Shown here: piece by piece, positions 38,101 to 53,100 of the stretch
How the letters are laid out: each line of letters opens with the position of its first letter
Position numbering within the stretch: the first letter of the stretch is position 1
NCBI GenBank assembly: GCA_013396995.1
Contig: VWZP01001440.1
Coordinates: forward strand, 3,366,740-3,430,739
Origin: Dicaeum eximium
Lineage: Eukaryota > Chordata > Aves > Passeriformes > Dicaeidae
Length of the DNA stretch: 64,000 nt
Direction of reading: 5' to 3'
Program-made: the position numbers and the translations under genes
The notes under the pieces: model-generated
What the model saw: only the letters and a program-made list of their open reading frames with translations
What the model was told of the DNA's origin: nothing
Database searches by the model: none

Positions 38101-41100
38101 GTCCTTCTTTTGGTTACATCAATCTCCTTCCTGACTTGAAAGAGTGGGCATGAAAAAACTACATGAATTCTAAAACAAGCTTTTTTCACATCAAAATTAA
38201 AAGAAAACTTTAGAAGCTCAAGGGAAGGTAATTGGGAAGTGTTGGACATAATAGAGTCTACAACTTTTGTAATAAGTGTAACTCCAAAATACTAAGAATA
38301 ATTAACATAAATCAAAATACAGCCGTATCAAATATTCAGAATAAATTTGTTCTGTCTACTTGGAGTACAAATCATTCTTATGAGGGTACCTCCATACTCA
38401 GATGCAAACTTAAAATTGTAGTTGCTGTATAAAGCAGGAAGAATGTGAAATTTGTAGCATTGTAGTGAAATATAATGTATAACTTCATAGTCTGTAAATA
38501 ATTTAATTTACAAAGTTGTATTATTAGTTTACTAAGCCAAGTTTCATTTCTTTCCTATTAGAGTTTAGGAGGTATCATGCAAAATGTCAAGGGTTAGTTT
38601 TACACTAACTGAAAGCAAATTACATTAAATTGATGGAAAATGATGCAATAATTTTATTTTTAATTATAATGTTTTTTGTTTGCTTTTCTAAATAAGGTAC
38701 CAGTACTTTTTGCAAATTAAGCAGGATATTCTTACTGGAAGGTAAGACATTTTTCTTGCGTTGAACATTAAATGCAAATCTGGTCAAGAAAAAGTTAATA
38801 ATGAGAGATTTTGCCTGCAAAAATAAAAACACATTAAGAATAACTCACTGTCTGTGCAAGTGGAAATGTTTATAATAATTACCTGTCAAATTTGTCCATA
38901 GACTGTAAAAGACTAGGGTTTTCAAAATAGCCAAATGTCATATGAAATATGTAATTTTATTTATTTATCATTTTAAAAACAAAACAGATTGCCCTGTCCT
39001 TATAATACTGCTGCTCTTCTGGCTTCCTATGCTGTTCAATGTAAGTATAATTAGTGTTGATGTCCTTGTTAGTATGGCAATGTATAAAGTCTTATTGATC
39101 AGTTTCTAAAGAATGGACTTTGTATAGCATTGTACTGTGGTGTTTGTGGGCATGGTGCTAATTTTCTCATGATTAGAGAGCGTGTTTTGCTGCATTGGAT
39201 ATGGAAAAAATACTTCAAGCCATGCTGATAGAAAACCCCAAATCAATACTCTCTTTTTCCTGCGTATTCTGAGGCATGGAATTGAGGCTTTTGCCTTGAG
39301 AATGATACTAAAAAGTATTTCCTAGGACACTAAAACATTTTTAACATACTATACAGTGAACCTCCAAATAGGTGTGGAAAAGGGAGTTCTGGTCCTATCT
39401 GGCCAAAAAGTTCAATACACTTCTTGGCAATTTTAAGGCACCCAATGAGTAGATGAGTCTTGAAAACTGAGATTCAGTTTTCTTCCTCACTCAGTTTTTC
39501 TTCATAAGCTGAAATTAAGCAATCCCAATATATTCATTCATGTTCATGTGTTTTTCTACTGTTAAAGATACTTACATCCACATTAGTACTTAGTATATTT
39601 TTTACATATCAGAGAAACTGTCCATGTTAATATGTTCATTGAAAATACATAGCAGTGTTAATATCATGTTTTATGCATGGTTTTGCTCAGTGGTCACCTT
39701 TTTCTTGGTCCATCAATGCAACAGTTTCTCTTAAACTCCCACGCTTCAGCTGCCTGAAAAATGTACTGCAAATGCTGTCATGCTATAGGGATTTGTCTTA
39801 GAAGAGATAAAGTATTTGGTAACAGGAACTATGAAAACTTGATAACATTCTAAGGTTTTAAGAACACAATATGTTTGTTTTTTTTTTAATATTGTAGAAG
39901 TGGTGGGTATGCACAGTGCATTGTATTTACATTTGTCCATGACATCCTGCTGCCATTAAGTTCTTCAGCATGCAGAGCTCTATCTAATGATTCCTATACT
40001 GCCTAGTAATAAACTTCCTGATTCTTTATAAATACATGTAAATAGCAGCTCTCAGTCCTGTACTCTTGGATTTCAGCAAGGAGTGCATTGTTATAAAACC
40101 TGGTCCAATTTTGTAGTTTTTAAATTATTTCAAGTAGGATCTGTTTGTGGTGATGCAAGTGACCCAGCAGTCTTTCCTACCCTCCCTTTCTTTCCTCATC
40201 CTCCTGCTCAATAAATGTCTTCATCTGCTTTATCAGTGCTGCTAGGCCTGCTCAGGACCCCGTATCATGTTATATTACTGTTACCTATCCACTTTTCATT
40301 TTATGTTTCTTATCTATCACTGTAGATTTGTTACATGGATTACAGATATTTAAAGCTGAACTTTTTTTTTACCGTAGTTAGAAGGCCTCAAAGAAGTTAG
40401 CAAATGTGGTTTATATGTTGTTTTCTGAGAAATGTGATTGTAATTTATTTCTTATAATTTTAGGAAAGTGTTACAAATTATGTAAACACATTTTTTGTAG
40501 TTTCAAGTGGAGTAGTGTCAATGTAGATGTATGTATGTGTACTTTTTTCCATACATACCATTGAATGTGCAAAAAATATTTTTCTAATGCTTCTGAATGT
40601 ATCTTGGTGCAGAGTGAGTGGCTGGATTTTGCAATCTTCATGATGAAATAGAAGTTGTAGTGTTAAAATAATAAAATTGTGTAATCACATGAAAACAAGC
40701 AAAGGTAAAATAATAAGAGAAAAATTGAATACTTTCCTATATATATCCTACTTAGTGCTAGGTGTAATGACAGCATTTATGGATTAATTTGTCTGTTAAA
40801 AATTAAACACTTTACGAACGCCCTTCATAACTGCATAATCAAAGCTCTCTCTAAATAATCTCAATGATATTTACTGAGACTGTGACTATTTATTCAAAAG
40901 GAAAATGGGAGTCCAAATGTCTTCTCTTTTTTTTTTGCTGTGGATTATAAATTATGTGGGAGCAGACTCATGTGAATTTGGGGGCATTGCACAATGCCTA
41001 GTACATCAGTGATAAACAATAACCTCTCTTTTTAATATTTTAGCCGAGCTGGGAGACTACAACCATTCAGAAAACTTTCCAGGCTACCTCTCAGAATATT

Positions 41101-44100
41101 CTTTCATCCCTAGCCAGCCTCAAGACTTTGAAAAAGAAATAGCAAAATTACATCAGCAGCACATGTAAGGATTTACATCAGAAGATACTGACTTTGTCAA
41201 ATCCTGACTGCTGATGCTGTGCTATTGTATAAAACAGGGTGTTGGGTTTTTTGGTTGGTTGGTTTTGGTTGTTTCTTTTAAGATAATGTGGGGTTTTGTT
41301 TTTTTGGGTTTTTTTAGATTAAATACCTATATAATAAATATCATTGATGGTCTATACAGTATCAAAATCAGTGAACTAATGAACATGTTTAGTTAAAGGT
41401 ACGAAACAGTATTTGTGCGTATTATGTAGGATATTAACGTAGCTGGATATATTTTCTCTAAGATTTTTTGTCAGTCTTTGGGAATGTTCTGACCATAAGG
41501 GCTTTGTTTTCATGATGCTCTCACCAGTAAAAGAGTTACTTTAGAAGTAACAAAGTCCTTTTCTTCAGTATCTGCTCTTTCCTGTGTGCGAGTCTGTGAC
41601 CTTTCAGAAAGAGGAAAAGGCAATGAAGCAATGGAAAATATTTTTTTTTTTTTAGTATGTAACATTGTGGTACTTTCCAGTCACGGTTCCTTTGTATTTT
41701 AGAACTTAAGTGCCTTTTGTTAGTGAAATGTAACAAGATGTAAGCAATATTTATAAAACATTTGCTTGATTGGGTCATGTTGTTTGCTTTCAAAACTACA
41801 GAATGTTACCTTAAATTTCAGATCAAGGCTTAGAAAATTCTCTTAGCTATGGGAAGGATATTTGAGTGAGTTGATGGTAATTTAAATTACCAACGGCAAA
41901 TACAGAATTGTAAAACTAATTTCCAGATTCTAGGGCTCCACAAACCTTTCAATGATTAAGTGCATTAAAATAAAATGTGTTGTGGGCTCTTGTCAAGACT
42001 TCTGTTCTTTTGTAAATGTAAGTCCTTTTCTGTTAAAATTTTTGGGTTACAGTCTGTTTATCACAAGAAAGGGAATTCAGATTTCAGGGTGGGGATAGAA
42101 GTAGTAAAATGAATGCAGATTTTCTGTCTGCACTCACTTGGGGAGCCTGGTGTGGGAGGTCGTGTTAGAATGTTTCTGATTTAGCTGCTTTCTTTCAGAG
42201 GGCTGTCTCCTGCAGAAGCAGAGTTCAATTATCTCAATACAGCACGTACCTTAGAACTTTATGGAGTTGAATTGCACTATGCAAGGGTAAGTTTGGATGA
42301 ACTGGTGTTGCAATGTAAAAATGTATTCCTCTGAGATTTAGGGAAAAATACATTTCCTTTTGGTGAGCCTTCCTGGCTTTTGCTTACAAGAGAAAATAAA
42401 AGAAAAAAATAGTATCTTATTAGGTGCCTAACTGGGGTTTACTGATTGAATATCCACTGTTTCACTCTAGTGTGGGTATTTCTTTGTTCAAATTTGTGCC
42501 TGGTTTTCTGTGTGTTAATCAGGTTGTGCTTTGTTGCCTTGAATGCCATATTGAGAGTTCTATAGCAGGTGCTTGATTAGAGTGCAAAGATATTTCAAGA
42601 AAAAAGTGCTATTTAAATATGCTTACCATATTGTTTGTTTTAGAATCTCTCCTCTCTGTGTTCTGAGATTGCAATTTCCTTTCAGGTAGAAATTAAAGTT
42701 GCTGGTTGCTTTTAGAGTAGCAAATGGCAAGCCAGTCTGTTAATGCTGCTATTCTTTATAAACCAGAAAACTCTCATATTTATTTCATCAAAATTGGTGA
42801 AAGACAGAAGATCTAACTTGAGAAATTAAAATTTTGTGGTAGCTTATAAGGAACTCAGGGCAAACATTTGGTTTTGTCCTAAATCGGAGGGAATAATTTC
42901 ATTTCTTGTCTTGTTAAAACACATTTCCTTCCACATTATTTTGTGTATTTAGAGATACTGTTCTTCAAGTAATTTTCTCTTTTCTTTTAAAGGATCAGAG
43001 TAACAATGAAATAATGATTGGAGTGATGTCAGGTGGAATATTCATTTTTAAGAATAGAGTACGAATTAACACCTTTCAGTGGTAAGGACAGCTGTTTAAT
43101 GTTTTTATTTGCTATTTCAAAATATTTTTACCTCTCTTAAGACTGAAACTTAAGTTGTTTCATATCATGTTGAAATTATTTATCTTATGTGCTGTGGGGA
43201 ATTTTGTGGTGGGGTTTTGTCCTAGTCTGCATGCTGTGCTGTTAAACAACTTTGAAACGCTAATGAAAACTGTAATGAATTTCAATACTCTTTTTCTTCA
43301 GGCGTTTGTGAGCATACTTTACATTTAATTAACTATATAGCCAGGGCCAGTGTGATGGTCTAGCTTACAGTCTTTAAAGAGACAGTTGAATTGAAAAATA
43401 CTAACGTGGAGATTGACTGCTCTTATCTGTTTTGTGACCTATAAATTAATTGTACTGTGTGTTTGAAATTTAATGTAGTTATGGTACTTGTGAGTAAGTG
43501 AGGTGGAGCATTCAGGATATTGTAATCTCTTCATCTGTAAATAACCATATTCATGTTATGATAAAAAAAGTGTATTTACTGCAGAAAATCTTTGAATCTC
43601 TAAATTATTTATGAGTGTTCTGTAACCTCTGTGGTGCTCTGTAGAAGTTATGTCACCTTTCTGCAAATGCTTTTCTTAGTTCCTGCAGAAGTAACCTTCC
43701 CTTGGTTTCCGACGCTGGTTTGGAATCCACTTTGACAGCCTTATTGCTTGTGTTGCTGAGTTGCTATAGCTGCATGCTGAGTGGGTGCAGTCAGTCATAC
43801 AAGATTATCATAACAGACATTAGTTCACCAGGCACAAAAGCTGTTCGTTCTAGAGAAATGATCAGCACTGTTCATTTGCTACTGATTTTGCATTTTTGTT
43901 TGCTGCTGATGTGTCCTTGATCTTTTCTGCAACCCAGTGAATTTCTGAGATATTCTGGTTTTCTGTGCTAAGCTTAGTCTCAAGGTTCATTGTAGGATGT
44001 TACATATTTTGTGGTTTACCAAGCTGAGAAACAGTGTAATTGGTTGAATTTTAGTTGATTTTTATAGAGAAAGAAAAAATGAATCTATATCAAAATGTTA

Positions 44101-47100
44101 TCTGCAGCCAGTACAACTGCACGTGGTGAACATTTTACCTGTATGCATTTGAAGCAAAGTAAATCTGAGACAATTACAAAGCATATAAATGTCCAGTCTT
44201 CATGGTGATTGGGTAAATTAAAACTGGATCTTGCAATGATAAACCTGAAACTACTGTACCACTCAGACCTGCCCTTACAATAGTGACACATTCCAGGAAA
44301 GATATTCTTCATGTGGTGAGAGTTTTGAGATGTTGGAACCATTTCTGGGCTAAGGGTGCTTTATAAATGGAATGCTGTAATAATCAGGAAGGTTTTATTT
44401 CAGTCTGATTTTACTGCTATTATTTTTAGGAAAACACCAACAGTAGAAATAGGTTCTGTAAATTACACTGGTAAATTCCAGAGTACATACAATCTAAGTC
44501 ATAATTAAGCTACACGTCACTAATGGAAGTTGGAGGTTTCTGCGAGTTCTGCTTCATATTGTTTGCATGCCAGGGATGCTGATCTAAATTCTTAGTGTGG
44601 TTTTTTGTGTGTGTGTAATTACGTAAACAGTTCTTCTTTGTATTCAACTATATCAGCTGACACCAGGCATATTAATTTCTTGCTGTGAAGACTATAGTTA
44701 CCAACATAATTGGTCTTTACGAAAAAAACCTGAAAAACCACCCTTCCCCATTTCACCCTGTTAGAGGCTTTCTTTTGCTATGAGTAATAATCTGAAATAC
44801 CAGTTTCTACAATACAGCTCAATAATAGACCTATTACCCTTTCTTTCTATCCATAATCATGCTGCTGCTCTTGTGCCGCTAGTACTGATACTTCTATTTG
44901 CTTCCACTTCTTGCCCCCATGCAACTGGAGCTGTGTAGTGTCTTCCCAGTTTTGTAGGTATAGTAGATATTTGGATACCTGTTTTTCAGTACTCCTGAGT
45001 TTTGAGACAAGTGAGAGGATAGAAATGCATGTATGTGGGAGGAAATAAAGATTTAACTGTATTGCTTAGAGAAGAATCAAGTAAAATGTCTTTGCCCTTT
45101 CACTCTTAATTTGGTATTATATCTAAATTGCTCATTATGAACCTCTTGGTCATGGGGAGAAATTAAACAGGAGGAAGACAAGTGAAGAAGAGGGGAAAAC
45201 AAAGGACACTGCCTTTTATCCATCCTAACTTGATCTTCCTGTATTGTATATAAATTCTTCCTTTCCCTAAACTTTGCTACCAGGCACAGTGACCTGGGAA
45301 TCCCAGGAGATTGAAGACCAAAGGAGATCATGGAGTACTTCAGCCTTTCCTTTGTTCCTAGACTACCTGTTCAGAAGTTGAAAACATGCTTTCCTTAGCC
45401 TGATGTTTGTGATTGATGTATCTCTGGACAGCTCTGTTGCCTTTTGCATCCAGTGCCAGTTGCAACTGCAGTTGCACTGTGGATTTCCTAGTTTTATCCC
45501 TGAATGATTAGGTGGTACTGTGTTCCTCCTTGGTCATCTGATCTGCTTACACATCTTGTACACTTCCTTTTGTGTTTGAGCCCAGTCAGCAGCTGAGTGC
45601 ATCCTGGCTGGCCTCTTCTCATGCTTGCATGCTTTCTAACACATCGGAATTGTTCTGGATTGAGAAGGTTGTCCTTTAAGACTGACTAGCTGTCCTCTGT
45701 TACTGTCACCCAAAGGCAACTTCTGTGGGACTTTGCCCACCAGAACTCTGAACAAACTGGAGTTCCCTCTCCTGAACCCATGGTTTAGTCTGCTGCATCC
45801 CTCCACTTCCCTCAAGATCTTTAGCTTTGCCATCTCACAGCTGCTGGAGCCGAGTTTGTCTTTGGCTACTAAATCTGGACAATCCTTTCTTGTTTGTGAG
45901 TTGGGCTACCAGGAGCATCTTTCCTGGGTGACTGGTCCAGAATCTGTGTCAAAGGGGACTTGCTCAAGAAATTTGCTGGATTGCTCATGTCCTGCCTTAT
46001 CACCTTCCCAAGGGTTGGGGTGGCAAAGCCCTTGTGAGAACCAGGGCTTGGTATCATGAGATTCCTTCCACATGTTTGAGTATAATCTGCATTTTAGACT
46101 AGGATTTTAAATATCTCTTCATTTAGAAAGATAAATTTTATTATTTAGGCTGTCGGAGGTGACTGTAGATGGGAACATCAACAGGAAAATAATACTGAAG
46201 CCTTCCTGTTCTTACGCTTTTCCTTGGATATGCAGCATTGCCAACAGTTAGAGAAAGGAAGCATAGACAGGCATGTCTTTTCCTTGGGCTGAGTATGGAT
46301 ATGCTCATCCAGTGCCTAGCAGGGTATTAGCAGTGCATAGGAACACTCTTATCTGCTGTATTTTTTTGAAATAGCTGGGAATCAGCTTTGCTGAGTAATT
46401 TCTCTGTACTTGAATGGTGGCTCTTTTGAGTTGAATTAGACTTTATTGGCTCATGTTGCAGCTTTGAGTCTGTTCCAAATGGTTTCAGGCTTAAAAGTCA
46501 GCTGACCTCACTCTGTGAGCCTAAATTATGGGATGACATTAAAATCCTGTATGTATTACTCTCTTTGAGTTTGTAAATCACCAAGAGCAGTAATTTTTTT
46601 AGCAGAAGAGGAAACCCCAAAGAGTGAGGGAGAGTAAATGTTTTTATAAATGGAATAACTGCAAAGTAAATCTGATATGTTGCACAGTGTATGGAGCTTT
46701 GTTTTTAGAAAAGGTATATATGAAAATCTTCTAATTGCACTGTACACCAAAGTGTTAGAAAAATTAGTAATAACATACTTGTTGATTAACTGTAGCCTAA
46801 ATAGTCTATTTTTTTTCTCTTTTTCCTACAGTTGGACTGTTAATAATCACTAGTATATGTCCTATCCCGCAAATATAAGACCCATCCTACATTACCCTTA
46901 AGCAGTTTTGTCACAGGAGGTTCTAAGAAGATTGATGCATTGCCAGGGGAATAATTTTATTTCAGTAGATAAGATGTAACTCCCCTTTAAGTTTCAGATC
47001 CTTGAGAAACTAACTCTGATAGCAAGAATTTGTTATAGAATTTAAAAAAAAAACCAAACTAACAAATAGGACAGTTATTGCTGCTGCCTTTTTTTTTTTT

Positions 47101-50100
47101 AAATTGTTAACTGTTTAACTAATGGCAAGACTGGGAAAGAAAAAAGAAATGGGAAAAGATGTGAATAAGCATAATTTAAACACTAATGTTCACAGATTGA
47201 CTTTATGTTACTGCAGATAAAGACGCTCCCAACAAATTAGGATATGCCACTTAGGTTCCAGCTCTGAATAATCCCCTGGAGAGAAATGTCTTTATTTGAT
47301 TTAGTTAAGATAATTTCTATATATAGATACACAACTTAGGTGTCTGTTAATGTTTTGCTTCTCATCCTTCCTGGTCTAAAGGGATTTTTATTCTGCAACT
47401 GATAAATATGCAAGTAGTAATTCCAGTCAGTTTGCAGTATTATATCAGTTGTTCAAGTAACAAAAGTTACTATGTCTTTCTTTTTACAATTTGAACCTTA
47501 CTTTTTTCTTGGGCAAATGATACTCCTGTATATTTAATGGAATATATGGACTATCCTAATATTACATTTCTTTGAAAAAGTGTATCATTAGATTGTGATG
47601 AAAATACAGCCTGTCTTTTCCCCTTTTGTATAACTACTGTTAGAGTGACCACAGCAGCCTGGTATTACTGTCAGTATTTCATACGTTTATAGATAACCTG
47701 AAAGGTGAACACATCTGTAGGCAGATTTTTTTCCCTGTCATGTGATATTGTAAATGGTTTTTTCCTCCTAATAGTGTGATCATTTTTTTTAAGGTTGTGA
47801 GTCCTATCTCTGTGCTTACATCTTATCTTAACTATTTTACTATTTACTATTTTACTAAAACAAGTTCTGGTTATATTTAAAGACATGTAAGAACATAGAG
47901 AAAGAATGTCTTTCAGGGATCAGGTAGAGTTCAAAGGATTTTTTCATATTCTATGGGATAATGAAAGCAGCCTCAGAAAAGAGAACATCTGCCTGGAATG
48001 ACCTGGGGATAGAAAAGCTCTTTGGGCTTTGGAATGAGGAAAAGATAACAAAATTAGGAACTGCCTTGGGTTTAGGATGTAAACAAGTGAATTTGATGGG
48101 TAACATAAATACACAGCTCATAAACTTCTAATTATGCAAACTATTTTTTATAATCTTTGATATCTTATTTTTTGTCTATGGAAATACAATCTGTTCTCTC
48201 CAGAAGGTATATTTTCAATAGGTGTATTTAAGCCTTTAACCATGATTCACTGTATGAAATGTTTTAATATTTGGTTTTGTTTTTAATTTAGGTTGAAGAT
48301 TGTAAAAATTTCTTTCAAGTGCAAGCAGTTTTTTATTCAACTTAGGAAAGAATTGGTGAGTACCGTCTTAAATTTGATGTGAAAGCAATGAAATTTCTTC
48401 TACTGCATGTCTGCATTATACTGACTGATACTAGGTTGATTCTTGGTTTTGTCTGCAATGAAAAGTCCAGTTTGACCAAAATTCTGGCTGTTTCATGTTT
48501 CAAATAGAGCATTACAATATAAATTTTCTTTTTAATTTGATTTGCCTTATGTTTTAGATACTTCTAGTTTTATGCTTGTACACAGGAAATGTAACTTGTT
48601 TATGTAAGATAAGTGTGGAAAAGGTTGAAAGTAAATCAATATTAAATTTAAATTTTATAAAATCCAAACTCAAACTGAAGGTAGTGCTTAATGCTGCTTG
48701 AGTTGCATGTATGCTTGTAAATTAGTGTTTGATAAACATGTTGATTTGTGTTATTCAGATTTGGCAATACATGATGACTTTATTACTTATATTTAAACAG
48801 AAGAGATAATAATTCCTTTGTAGTTCTAAATTAGATATGGTATACTTTTATACCTACTACTGAATTTCTTGTGGATAAGGTTGGAGCTGAATGCTTCACT
48901 GCTTGAGGTGTGTGTTTGCTACCCCATGAAGCACCACAGGACCACTGAGCATTTAATTGAGCAAGAAATGGATTGTTCTGTGCCCCTGAGATGAGCTTCT
49001 ATCACAGACATAACACTGGGGAAAGATGGAGGAATTTATTAAAAATATGACTACGTAATTAACTTGTCAGATTAGTTAAGAGGTTTTTTTGCAATTCTTA
49101 TATGTGAAAGGATTTACTGTGAGGATGTTGAGACACTGGAACAGGTTGTGGATGTCCCAGCCCTGGCAGTATTCAAGGCTGGGTTCAATGACCTGGTCTG
49201 ATGGGAGATGTCCCTGCCCAAGGCAGGTGGGTTGGGGTTAGATTATCTTTAAGGTCTCTTCCAACCCTTAATATTCTATGATTCTATGATTTGAAGACCT
49301 GAAATGCAGAGTTACAGACTAGGTATAAAAGATGACTGTAGGCAGAAGTGCATCTTGAGAATTATAAGGCTGTTCCAGGTTTCAAGACAATATGGTTAAA
49401 GAAGAGAAACGCCTGTTAGGTCAGGCCCATGTCTGGTGACTGGTACTAGTGCTGAAAACAGGAGTCATACTGGTGTACAACAGGAGTATCTTAAGATCCT
49501 TTAAAATGATAAAGTGTGCAGGTCTGTCAATGTGAGCAGACATCATGCAACATGAGCAGAATAGGGGTGATAGAAAAAAGGTTGAGGGGGAAGGTTTTAT
49601 TGGGGTGACACTGCATTTTTGTAAAACCCCACTGGAGCTACAGGCTTCTTCTCAAAGGCAGGCTGAGGTCAAATTTTGTCTTGATACCAGTGTGTGTAAC
49701 TTCCATTACAGTTGCAGGAAAGTTGTTTTTGCATGTGAGATGAGAATTTGGGGTTTTTTTGGAATTCAGAAATTATGAACTGCAGTTGTTTTCTAAATCA
49801 GAACTTGATGAAAATGCTGTGGTAGCAGAGTTAAAGACGTTGATGATCAAGATACCTAGATAAAAAATAGGATTGGGTACTGTGTACTTGAGTATTTCCT
49901 CTATTTTCTGCAGAAATCTGCTTATAATGGAAGGTAATACTAAGATAGCTTTCTCATCTTATTTCTCTATTGCTTTTTAATACTCTGCATATTGTTACTT
50001 GCATGAGAATGTAGTTTATATAATTAATGTAATTTCTCTTCTGAGACATCTTATCCAAGCAAACAAATTAAAAAGCCTTGTAGTGTTTTTCTTTAAACTC

Positions 50101-53100
50101 TGTGTATCAGATGAAAACTGGTGGCAAGAACTTAATTTTCATTTATTCCAAGTCATGAATATCTTAAGATCAAAGCTCAAATTTGGCTTCCAAAGAAGTC
50201 ATACTTAAACTAATTTTTTAATCACACCTAGTATTAAAATTATTGTTTCCAGAGTTGTTTTCCCTGACTAGATTCATAGGATAAGATTCATCTCACCTAT
50301 ATTCAGCTTCAGTTAGGTTAAAAGAACCTGTATTTTCTGTTGCATGATACTTGGCTCACCAAAGCTTATCATAAGGTTTCCTCTGTAATAATCACATACA
50401 AAGGTGCAAAGGCTGAAACGTCTTGCCTGAACAGGAAGTATGTTTTAGGAGGGATTAAGTTGCTTTCTGGTGGTATATTCTTCCTTTTGCTTTTGTTTTC
50501 TCTCCCATTAACAATAAAGAGAGCCTAAATGACTCTCTTTAGGCAGCAGAAACTAGGTGAAGTGACTCAGTGATTGCACATTTGGTATGTAAAATATCTC
50601 TGGTCTAGTGCTTTGAGTGCATATTTTAGATCACCTATTTATGATATGGCAAGGGAAATACATTCATGATATGCTGATGATGTTTCAAACTGGTGTGTAA
50701 ATATATAACAAATTGTACATCTGAGAAACTGCATTTATTTGAATGCAAAGCTGAGATGCTGTAGAATATTAAGTTAGTGGACTTGGGAAAGGAATTTTCC
50801 ACTGGTTTTATTTTTTCCCAACTAGGCTGCATACACTTCTTTATAATTCTAAAAAGATATTTTTCAAATACTGCTAATAAGTGTTGAGAGCTTTTAATTG
50901 CAACTGTTCTTAAAAGTGCAAGTGCCTTATCTCATAATCACCTATTAAATTTATTCGCTGACTTGGCATAGCTTAAAGGCATCAACAAAATAAAGAACTA
51001 TTTGCCTACTTTTATTAGATTATATCTGTGTTTAAATAAATCACTTAGATGAAGGGAGATGAAGCAATTGAATGTCACAGTCATTTTCCAGTGATTGTAT
51101 AATGCAACCTTGAGTGGAAGCTGGTGGAGTGTTCTGACAATCATATGGCTGGAGCATATATTCACTGGAGTAGGTTTTCTTTCCATTGTTTTTTTATGAT
51201 TTTGTGGAGGAAGCGTATGTTGTATGTAGGATTTCTTCATCCAGCATTAGAAGCCCCCTGAGCCATTACTTCAATAGCAGGTTTTTCCATCATATCTTAC
51301 TTTGTTCTACCTGCTCTGTATGCTGCTTCCCTTACATGCTTTGAAGCTCCTTGAGAATAATTCAATAGTTTTGTTTTTCTAGATGTTTCCCTAAACTTCT
51401 CTGGTTCCATTTAGTTGCACTTTTGGCTGTAGTAATATCAGTAGTCAGCATCAAGCTCTTAATGCCATCCAGCATGTTTTTGTGGTCTTGGTTCTTTGAC
51501 AGCCAAAGAAGCCGTTCAACATTTTCTTTTGCTCTTTTAGAAGGCAGATTGTCCATTGAAAAATTACTTGAGTCGGAACTAAACCATATGATAGGTTTCT
51601 GGCCATAACTGAAACCTGGTTTCTGTGAGTGGCCAAGATAATTGATTTTTTTTTTTTTTTTTTTTTTAATTATAGGTCATGTATCTGAAGTTTGTGCTTT
51701 GAATTTTGTCTGACTTTTTTGACTGACTTTTAGAAAGAATTTGGTCTGAAATCATAAGGTGATGCATGGGCTTATCTGCCCAAGTACATACTTGATCTTA
51801 AGTAGCACTGGCATTCATTAGATGCCTACTTGATTGCTGCCTAATCCTATAGAAGTTTGTGTATTGCCTTTTTTTAGTGAAGAGCAAATACTGCTGGCAG
51901 AAGTATATTTGCTGCATTTAAGCTTTCACAGGACTTTTGCCCACTATTTCTGGAAGAAGAAATAGGGAGCATCTGCCATTGTAAAGCACAAGTCTCTCTG
52001 TCCCACTGAGATGGGGTAGGCAATTTGTGCTTTTTTGGGGGGATTTTTCCTTGTTTAGCCAAAGTCTAGCAAAAGTCTAGCCAAAACAAAAGGGCCTCAT
52101 TAGAGAGTAAGTTTTTTCAACCCAGTTCCTTTCCTGAGCAGCAAGAGATTGGAGCAGTGCTCTGGAATCACTGTTTCAAGGCAGTCAAAGGTGGGTTTGA
52201 ATGAGTGACCCCATTCAAGGTGCTTATTCTAGTACTGAGCTGTTCTGTGTGAGAGGAGCATCAATATCCAGTCTGCTTTTTTGTTGGGTTTGCATTTTTA
52301 ATAATAGGAATCACCAAGATGACTTGGACTTCACTATACCCTACCTCTATTTGTCTTACTGTAGTTTTGTGCTGGGGCCCAGAGCTTCATTACCAGTATT
52401 GTACCCCAGCTGCTTCACTCTTCCTCTCTGTAGCAAGCAGACTGTTACTGTTCTCCTCTCTTTAATGAAAAAAACAGACACAATTAGTCAGAGAATAATT
52501 TTGGAGCAGAATCCTTCTGTGACTCTCTGACACTGTCTAACACTGATCTCAACAGACATAACCCCCTGAAATGTTATTATCAGACCACAGAGCACTGCGC
52601 ATCTTGGTGCAGCCTTGTGCTGTAAAAGCATTCTGTGGGCTGCAGAGCTGCACTATAACTGTCCTGTTACTTCATGTGCTTTCAGCTGAAGTACTGTGGA
52701 TATTACAGATGTCAGCTTGGGGTCTTGTGCTGAGCCCACATTGATTCAAGCCTGCTGTTTCCAAGGAATACAGGGGCAGCCTTATTCTAAATCCAGCAGT
52801 AGAACCAGATCTTGCACCCCAGAATCCTCAGCTAAGATGAATCTCAAGTGCTCGAGTTACGTTGGAATATTACAGAACCATCAAGGGTGAACAGGGGAGG
52901 GATGAGTGCACTTAGGAGCCAATATGTATTATTCTTCACCTTAAACAATGTTTCCTAGCTGTAATTGAGATGAAGGGTAGGGTTTTAGAATCAGTTCTCC
53001 CTGCGCTGCAATGAAAGCTTTAAAATCTATGAATAGAACCATTGTTAAGGTACCTTTAAAGCTCTAGCACACCAAGTTCCTGTGAAAGTGCTGTCTCGCA

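Noticed and set aside
45733..46059. 108-codon + strand open frame
   Set aside because: It is the reverse strand of a degraded CR1 ORF2 fragment, so the openness is an accident of the element.
51646..51680. Long T run followed by AATTATAG resembling a strong acceptor
   Set aside because: The + strand frames after it hit stops quickly and do not continue the PTPN4 protein, which joins exon 10 directly to exon 11.
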